Shown in pieces: positions 57,649 through 64,000 of a DNA stretch of 64,000 nt. The notes below the pieces were generated by a model. That model did not search any database and had not been told where the DNA came from. It saw nothing but the letters and a program-made list of their open reading frames with translations. The DNA lies in contig JAJEKV010000008.1 of the NCBI GenBank assembly GCA_021234155.1, forward strand, positions 20,927,959 to 20,991,958, in the 5' to 3' direction. This DNA is from Isoetes taiwanensis. Lineage: Eukaryota; Streptophyta; Lycopodiopsida; Isoetales; Isoetaceae. The position numbers were made by a program, and so were the translations under genes. Position 1 is the stretch's first letter, and every line of letters starts with the position of its first letter.

Positions 57649-60600
57649 TATTCTCTTTAGATCTTCAAAATTGAAGTAAATCTTTAGGAGATTGACTAAA
57701 ATATATGCCTGAAGATGCAACAAAGGTTAGGATATGATTAGAGATGGCATATCTTATGGAAACCCCGGGGATCTTTGGCCTTTTGGGCGGTCTTTGGAGG
57801 ATAAGAATTGTAGGTGGCCCTTTCTACATTCATTATTAAATGGCTTTGAATTTATAGGGTTATGAAGGCGTACTCCCACTGGGATTATGCAAAAATCTAT
57901 TAATGCACTTGAGCAAAAATATGTTTTGTACAAAAGGAACGTAAGGTATATACAATGGGAAGATATCCATCTAATTAACATCATTGTGGCGCCAAAAGGG
58001 CGCTTCAGGTGAAGCATGGAGCGATTTTGCAAAAATATGATATTGACATATTTTATATGCATTAACTCTTAACTTAAGGGAAGCTTCCCACAATAACATT
58101 TTGACACGCATAAAAAAGTCTAAAGAAAAAACTAGGTGCGGATCTTATAAAAACTTATCCTAAGGGAAATATGCTAAGTGCATTTTCATGGATATTATAT
58201 GTATATGGTATTTCTGAGATTTGTGCTAGTCCCTGTCTAAAGGCTGAATTTGCTTCTATAATTAGAAAGTCCTTATTGGTTCTTACTACGCAAAAAAACA
58301 TGGCGGAAATGCCTTACGGCAAAAGTTTAGGGCAAAATGCATGTGAAAACTTTGATACTCACATGGCTACAAACCCTCAGGGCGGCTTGATTGGTCTACT
58401 ACAGAATTGAACCCTCAAATAATATGCGCGTATGATCATTTTGATGTCAGCTCTGAATCGCTACTAGTGAATCGCAGTACGTGCATGATCTTCTATTTAT
58501 GCCATATAGTAGCTCGTGATGCTTTATGGCAACGATCTCGTATACCAGGCTCATAAAATGTGATGTTGGGCTATGTTAGAGCTGGTCGAAATGCTTCCAT
58601 GGTGGCGGCAATGGATAGCATGACCCTCGCTTTGGTGGCTACTGAAGTTCATGAATGCCATTTACATGGATTTTAGCCGCATTTTCTATAAGCTCGAGTT
58701 TTGGGTGAAAATAAATAGCACTTTGGATTTCCTCGCCATGAATATTTGCCGTTGGACGATTTGGTACCCATTTTATAGGCCAATGCCTCGAGCTTCAATC
58801 TCACTGCAAGATCGTGATTGAGCAGGTAACGCTCTTAGATGCATGCTCTTGGAAAATACAAAGGGAAAAAGCTACGGTTCTTTTGATAGAAAGCCGGCTA
58901 AGCACTTCAAAGATCCTGGGCGATCATAGTGCTGAGAGCCACATGGCAAGAAATAGATAATTTGGATGGGATCTAAAAGATATGAAACCATTTCCGACTT
59001 CATATTGCATCCGAAAAATTTGGCTAAGAGTTCGTGGCTTTTGTACCAGTTTTGTCAAATCTGCTGTGTTCTTTTGCTTCCTCGGCCTTTATTAGAAGGC
59101 TATAATGGCAATGCTTAAATGCTTCGGCTGAGACAAAGATTCAAATTGCCAGTATCTTGGCTACATTATCGCGGTTTGGCACTTGGATGTCAAGCATGTG
59201 CCATTACGCGCCCGCGATAAATAAAACGCTGATGCTAAGAAGACAAAGATGGCTCCTATGGCCTTCCAACAAAACGCATCTGATGGAAACAAATTTTCGG
59301 TGATGAACCGCAAAACCCGGGAGCATTTTGTGGTTAGTTCCATGGTAGAATTTTCACCGGTGGTCAGCCTATACATACATCGTGGATTCCAAATAACAGG
59401 AACTCTTATTCAGGTTTGAGCCATGCTTAAATAGGTTCCTATTTGCCTTTTGGATATTGAAACAAAGCTATGATAGTAGAGATCTTATACAAATAGATTC
59501 CGATATAAGACTTTATTCCGGTGGATGCTTTATGCCTTGCTCTACGACAGAAAGTTACGCATCAACGTCTTGGCGGTTTTAGGTTGTAAGTAGCTAGATG
59601 CTAAGCAAATGGAACCCGACATGGTGCTCCTACAAACATATGGAGGCAACGCTAATATCGGTTAGCGTATTTATGCCTCAGATTAAAGGATCTAGATATG
59701 GCCTATTCTTAATGGATATGCAAGCAATTTCAAAAAATTATCAACACCGATCCGTATAAACGTAATTCTTAAGGTTGGAAAATTTCGTTGCTGTAGCTCG
59801 TGAGATAGTAAACCATGTATACCTTCCCGAAAATACTTCAAATTTAGCAAGATGATTTGCTTATGGGTTAAAGTTTCAATGGTTTGCCATTATTTCAAAA
59901 AAGATGCTAAAACGTACGTCCGATTCTGCAAGTCTGTATATCTTGTAAATAAGGTATTTTGCACACAAAGATTCGTGGATGCAAAATCGATTTCATAAGC
60001 TACAGTGGACTTCATGTTATAGATGAAAGGATGAACTTTATTATTGCAAGACATGGAATGAAATTAAATATAATATGGTTAGCTTACATGTTTATCGAAA
60101 AGGCAAAATGGAATCGTGATAACTTTAAGTGTATGAGCTTTGTGGGTATTATCTCTCGTTTAAAGCATTAAGAAGTATGAAATCTGATTCTTTACATCTG
60201 AAAATCATGATATTGAACACCATCAACATGACCCCACCTGGATTTGGGGCTAAGAAATTAGTTCTCGTCTAAATGGGAATGATTGATAATTGAGAATTTA
60301 TAATTAAATATGCTACTATTCCAATTCTTTTCTAGTTAATGTCACTCAGGCAAAGGATACAACTGGTGATCGCTGATAAACTAAGAGACCCAATGTACCT
60401 TTTGGGTTCTCCTGTAATATTTAATACTCATTATCATGCTAATTGCGTATTGATTGGCTGCGTGTACTGCCTCTCCTCTAATTCATGTCTCCATTTTGTC
60501 GTTAGAGTTGGCTAACGCAAGGTAGTTCTGGAACAATACATCAAGATTCAAAAGCTTACCTTTACACTTCATAATTTCTTAAATTCAAAACTTTACAGTT

Positions 60601-60909
60601 GTAAGATTTAAGTTTATAGTTGTCGATTGATTATCTTATACATTCAAATTCCAAAACGCTATACAATGTACAAATTGGATATGCTAATATGGAAATGATG
60701 ATATGAATTATTTTACCAAGATTTTATTTTTGGACATTTTTTCATAATATAGTAAATTATATGGGCTAAGGTTTGTAGAGTGCTCCTGATGTACCGGCCT
60801 AAAACCTTCGTAGTGGATATTGGATAAGTGATCTTGCCTTGAACAAGGCTCCTCCTTAATGTAATTGTTTGCATAACTGCGGACCTAGTCTCTGGCAAGA
60901 ACATGTACC

Positions 60910-60910
<1 letters not shown>
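57649..60910. repeat. Non-coding LTR-like repeat unit 4 (type b, truncated)
   Basis: This is collinear with unit 3 until 'acatgtacct', where unit 3 reads 'acacgtaataaaaagaaatc'. It then jumps into GAA tract 5, omitting the final ~480 bp with the LTR promoter, the same kind of truncation as unit 2. Confidence 0.55.
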
Positions 60911-60940
<30 letters not shown>

Positions 60941-61002
60941 AAGAAGAAGAAGAAGAAGAAGAAGAAGAAGAAGAAGAAGAAGAAGAAGAAGAAGAAGAAG
61001 AG
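60911..61002. repeat. (GAA)n tract 5
   Basis: About 30 perfect triplets are preceded by 'cctaagaagaag', as at tract 1, and followed by 'agaatattct'. Confidence 0.93.
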
Positions 61003-61440
61003 AATATTCTAATGATTCTTCAAATTGCTGAAAGATATACTCTATAAAGGACATATGGCATCTTGACATATGGAAGAAGCATGCAAGAATGCAAACAATG
61101 TAAGTTGGACGACTATCCTGTCATGTTGTAATTTGATTTTAAAGGCCCAAACGCGAACCTTATTGTAGTCGGATTGATACTCGTGGTTTAAATCAAGAGT
61201 CTGGCCAATGTTGGCATACGTTATTGTGCCAGAGCTTCCAAGGATTTTTATTGGCAAAACACGTAGAAATTTTTCATAATAATATGCCCAAGGTGCTACA
61301 AAGTCACTTGGATAATATTGGGAAGATTGGAAGGAATTTGATTGTATGGATGATACAAAAAGTGATTGATACATGTTTTAATTATATTAATATGTGGGCT
61401 TGATGTGTACATAAATTGTTGCCTTGTGAAAAGGCTTATA
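61003..61440. repeat. Repeat unit 5 (type a), partial
   Basis: 'ggacatatggcatcttgaca' and following sequence match the first ~400 bp of units 1 and 2 with substantial divergence; similarity then fades. Confidence 0.5.
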
Positions 61441-61681
61441 AAACGTTGTTGGAATTTTATTGCATCAATGAGTTATAAAAAAATAGATATTTACACTTGA
61501 TATTGTTTGTGGGACCCGCTTAAAAACCCTTGAGATATCATGGATGCGTAACGAGCAGCCGATGGTATCTAATATGCCTTGGCAAAGGCTTTGATAATGG
61601 TCCCCCGAAACGCCGGTATTAGACCGGCTAACCGGGCTCCCCACGCTCGCGGTGTATCGCCATATACAAGTTGTATGAGAG

Positions 61682-62240
61682 TTGTTTTGGCAGATGCGTA
61701 CCGACGGCCAAGCATTCACCGCAGACGGTCCAGCAGGTTGCCCCTCTCAACACTTTTTTGGCCTCTACATTGACCGCTTAGAGTCCTCGCGCCACCGGCA
61801 TGGGGATGGCATACGCCTTTTGCACTGGAAGTCATCCGCCACCATCTATGCGACGATGTTAACTGGCTGCCCACACCCTGTGGTTATGTACCACTGGATG
61901 CCCTGTGGTCATCATTTTGTCGCCAATGCATATGCCGCCAACTGCCAAGACCGTGGTGGTTCTCATATCCTCTTCACGCCACCCCATGCCTCCTCGCAGA
62001 CCACATATCTGGGGACGTACTGCGGGACGCCACGCCCACCTACAAGTACCTAGGGGTGGAGTTCCCTCCTCAAGCCTCACTGGAGGCCTATCCATTAAGG
62101 TGTGACAGCTAGGGGCTGGAGCTTTATGCCATGCAACAACACCACCAAAGTGCAGCTATATGATTGGGGCCATCACCACACTGCTCGCACCGGTCGAGCC
62201 CGGCCCTTCAGACGGGTCGAGGAGTTTGGGCCCTGCCCTT
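61682..62240 (+). pseudogene. Degenerate LINE-2-family reverse transcriptase
   Basis: Plus-strand pieces in changing frames read 'GCPSQHFFGLYIDRLES', 'YKYLGVEF' and 'AMQQ...LYDW...' followed by a 'VEP'-like block, matching the order GCPLSPTLFGLYIDQLEE, YKYLGVEF, YAMQSNCF and ALVEPV in LINE-2 at 30586-32140. The YADD box itself is not readable. The sequence is strikingly GC-rich compared with its surroundings, so it represents another branch of the family or one that has kept its GC content. Confidence 0.65.
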
Positions 62241-63230
62241 TGGCGCACTGGAATGACTCCTCGGGAGTGTGTGCGTAAGGCATTTTGCACTCCGCACTTG
62301 GGTGAAACCTTCACCCCCTATCGTGATTCTCACAAGTAGAAACTGATTCGCTTCGGCTGGCACTTTGATAGACACATCGTCATTTCGTAAAAGTGGTTAA
62401 TATGGTGATGCTCGCTCCCGTAAGACTCGCTTATACCGGCGGGCTGGCGAGTCCGCAATGTTTAGGGCCCCGCTAAGCAGGGTAAGAGAGATCGGGCATC
62501 CGCCAGATGGAACGCGGTGTTAATGAGCGCGCATAAATGGGCGCAGCGCCGATCGTGGGATGTGCGAGTACCTAGATGCTTGTTTCCTGGTAAGTCTGGA
62601 CCTCTATTGTTTTAGAGCAAGCAGTCAAATGGCTCATTACAAGGAGCACATCAACCCCGGTTAGGCCCGGCCCACAGCCTACCGCTGCTTCCCAAATGGC
62701 CGAAACAAGCAGACTCATTGCCTCCATTCAAGACAAAAGCCCAAATTCATCTCGCGATCGAATGACGGGCAGGATTGGGGAGCCCCGCCAGACGTGCTCG
62801 CTGGCTCGCCAAACCGTGCCATTGAGGATGAGTTCACACTTTCCGTGAAGCTGCCCGGGCCACTACCGATCCGCCGACACGCCCCTTAGTACCTACCGGA
62901 CGCAAGTTCTGCATTTGCCGATGAACACACCGCCGCGACGCGTCTCCGGGTCATACATCCGTGAGGTAATCGACCTCAAGGAAGTCACTCTTTGCCCCCG
63001 CTCGTCATTCAATACTAGGCACCACGGGTGGTGCATGACCGTATATATTGGCATGCCGCATTTTATGATTAGCACGGGGCTGTCGCCAGTCGACATTGCC
63101 ACTGCCGAAACCCTTCGGCGGGTTTTTAATCCGCGAATCAGCTTTGTCGAAGTGCTTTTTGTATTGGTCCTATAGACCGGATTGGTTCCTCGCGGACGAT
63201 AAAAAGTACCTTCCTTCCCTTCCTTCCTTT
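62241..63230. other. GC-rich tail of the LINE-2-like island
   Basis: This is probably the decayed 3' part of the same element: Cys/His-containing frames occur near 62890-62940, but no complete zinc finger can be read. A (CCTT)n-like patch occurs near 63210-63230. Open frames on both strands here are likely fortuitous. Confidence 0.35.
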
Positions 63231-64000
63231 CCTGATTCATGTTTGTTGGCAACCTGATGGTTGTAAACATAGAAAAAAACTAAAGCATACCGAATATATT
63301 CTAGACTAAAAAATAAGGTAAAAGTCCATATTCTTTTTATGGCTATTGCCTAGCGGAGGTTTACGCCTAAACAACCGTCAGAGGACTGCTTTGTTACAGT
63401 AGACCGATGCCATACACCGTAGTTCCCTGTAATAAAGATAAGTGCTTCCCAACAAAGATAAGCCGCTTATCATTTGATATTTCTATATCCATCCTACATA
63501 CCCAAAAATATGATGCCGTGTCCGCTTGGTCGAAATATGGCTTTATAGACGATTTAGCCCTGAAATACCATTGCATGGAGTGTCGGCTGGTCTAATATAC
63601 CTCGCTTAATTCTGCTCTTTGGCCGCATGTGCATCCATTTACTTGGTGATATGGGCTGTAAGTACGCATCCATTTACCGTGCTGATATACAAGCCAATTT
63701 GTGATGCCATCACCATAGTAAGAGCACAGACTTTGCCATAATTAAGGATTCGCTCTAGCATATACCCTCTCTCAGACTAAAGGTAAATCTCGAAAATATT
63801 GTGGGCTTTCTGTTTGTGAAGCATACCCCTTTAATGATATAACAGGCCAAAAGCATGTGTGATCAGATATTCTATGCTTAAACTGTCATCCATTTTGCCC
63901 GCAAACGCCTTATATGCAAGTGCAATTATATAAAAGACAACAGTACATTGATGCCATAATGGTCGGGTGTTATCAGTAATTGCCTCAAGACCAAATTTAT
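63231..64000. other. Unassigned AT-rich end of window
   Basis: I see no gene, RNA or named repeat. A short near-repeat, 'gcatccatttac' at about 63631 and 63667, is the only structure noted. Confidence 0.4.

Noticed and set aside
62893-63270. 125-codon minus-strand ORF and the overlapping 86-codon plus-strand ORF
   Set aside because: Both lie in the decayed GC-rich LINE-2 island. Neither shows a recognisable domain; open frames are expected in GC-rich DNA.

Overview
The window looks like nuclear DNA of a land plant. Support comes from an L1-type LINE with plant-style ORF1/ORF2, a Copia gag with an initiator-Met-tRNA primer site, a Helitron-like terminus, plant-type GT-AG exon edges, and homologues of plant PRELI/MSF1, MTP1 (zinc CDF) and mitochondrial dicarboxylate-carrier proteins. 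The second LINE family, with an 'FGLYIDQLEEWL'-type reverse transcriptase, resembles elements I associate with ferns and other seedless plants; that taxonomic guess is inference only. The DNA is AT-rich, gene-poor and dominated by transposons and their wreckage.

Layout. (1) 1-604 is a minus-strand Copia gag fragment. (2) About 538-18623 (copy A) and 18619-37757 (copy B) are a direct tandem duplication of an 18-19 kb unit, joined at a 5-base GAAAA overlap. In order, each unit holds: a Copia LTR with primer binding site; a decayed coiled-coil gag-like ORF; an AG-rich minisatellite; one good plus-strand exon of an unidentified gene; a minus-strand L1-type LINE with a 10-bp target-site duplication lying 16 nt after that exon's splice donor; a 0.4 kb repeat broken by a Helitron-like terminus; a 5'-truncated second LINE (LINE-2) with a pentanucleotide tail; an MTP1-like zinc-transporter pseudogene; a second copy of the 0.4 kb repeat; a foldback MITE; and a dicarboxylate-carrier-like pseudogene. 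Copy B is the better sequence. Copy A has lost 1046 bp of the LINE reverse transcriptase and carries clusters of sequence disagreement.

(3) About 37.76-44.5 kb is mostly unassigned intergenic or intronic sequence with a few exon-like pieces and a LINE-2 tail fragment. (4) 44586-45149 is the only intact, confidently named host gene: a PRELI/MSF1 lipid-transfer protein on the minus strand, with an unidentified ORF starting about 0.5 kb away on the other strand. (5) About 47.0-61.4 kb is a run of five 3-4 kb non-coding LTR-like repeat units, each beginning at a (GAA)n tract. (6) About 61.6-63.2 kb is a GC-rich island with a badly decayed LINE-2-family reverse transcriptase. The last 0.8 kb shows nothing I can name.

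Little here works together as a pathway. The biology is mainly transposon insertion, segmental duplication, methylation-linked decay and pseudogene formation. Several frameshifts, and many copy A/B differences next to CAG/CTG, may be long-read sequencing errors. I found no convincing previously undescribed system. The most unusual items are the architecture of the intact LINE (possible ORF0, ATGA-coupled ORF1/ORF2, possible membrane ORF3), the LINE-2 pentamer tails and the GAA-bounded repeat units.
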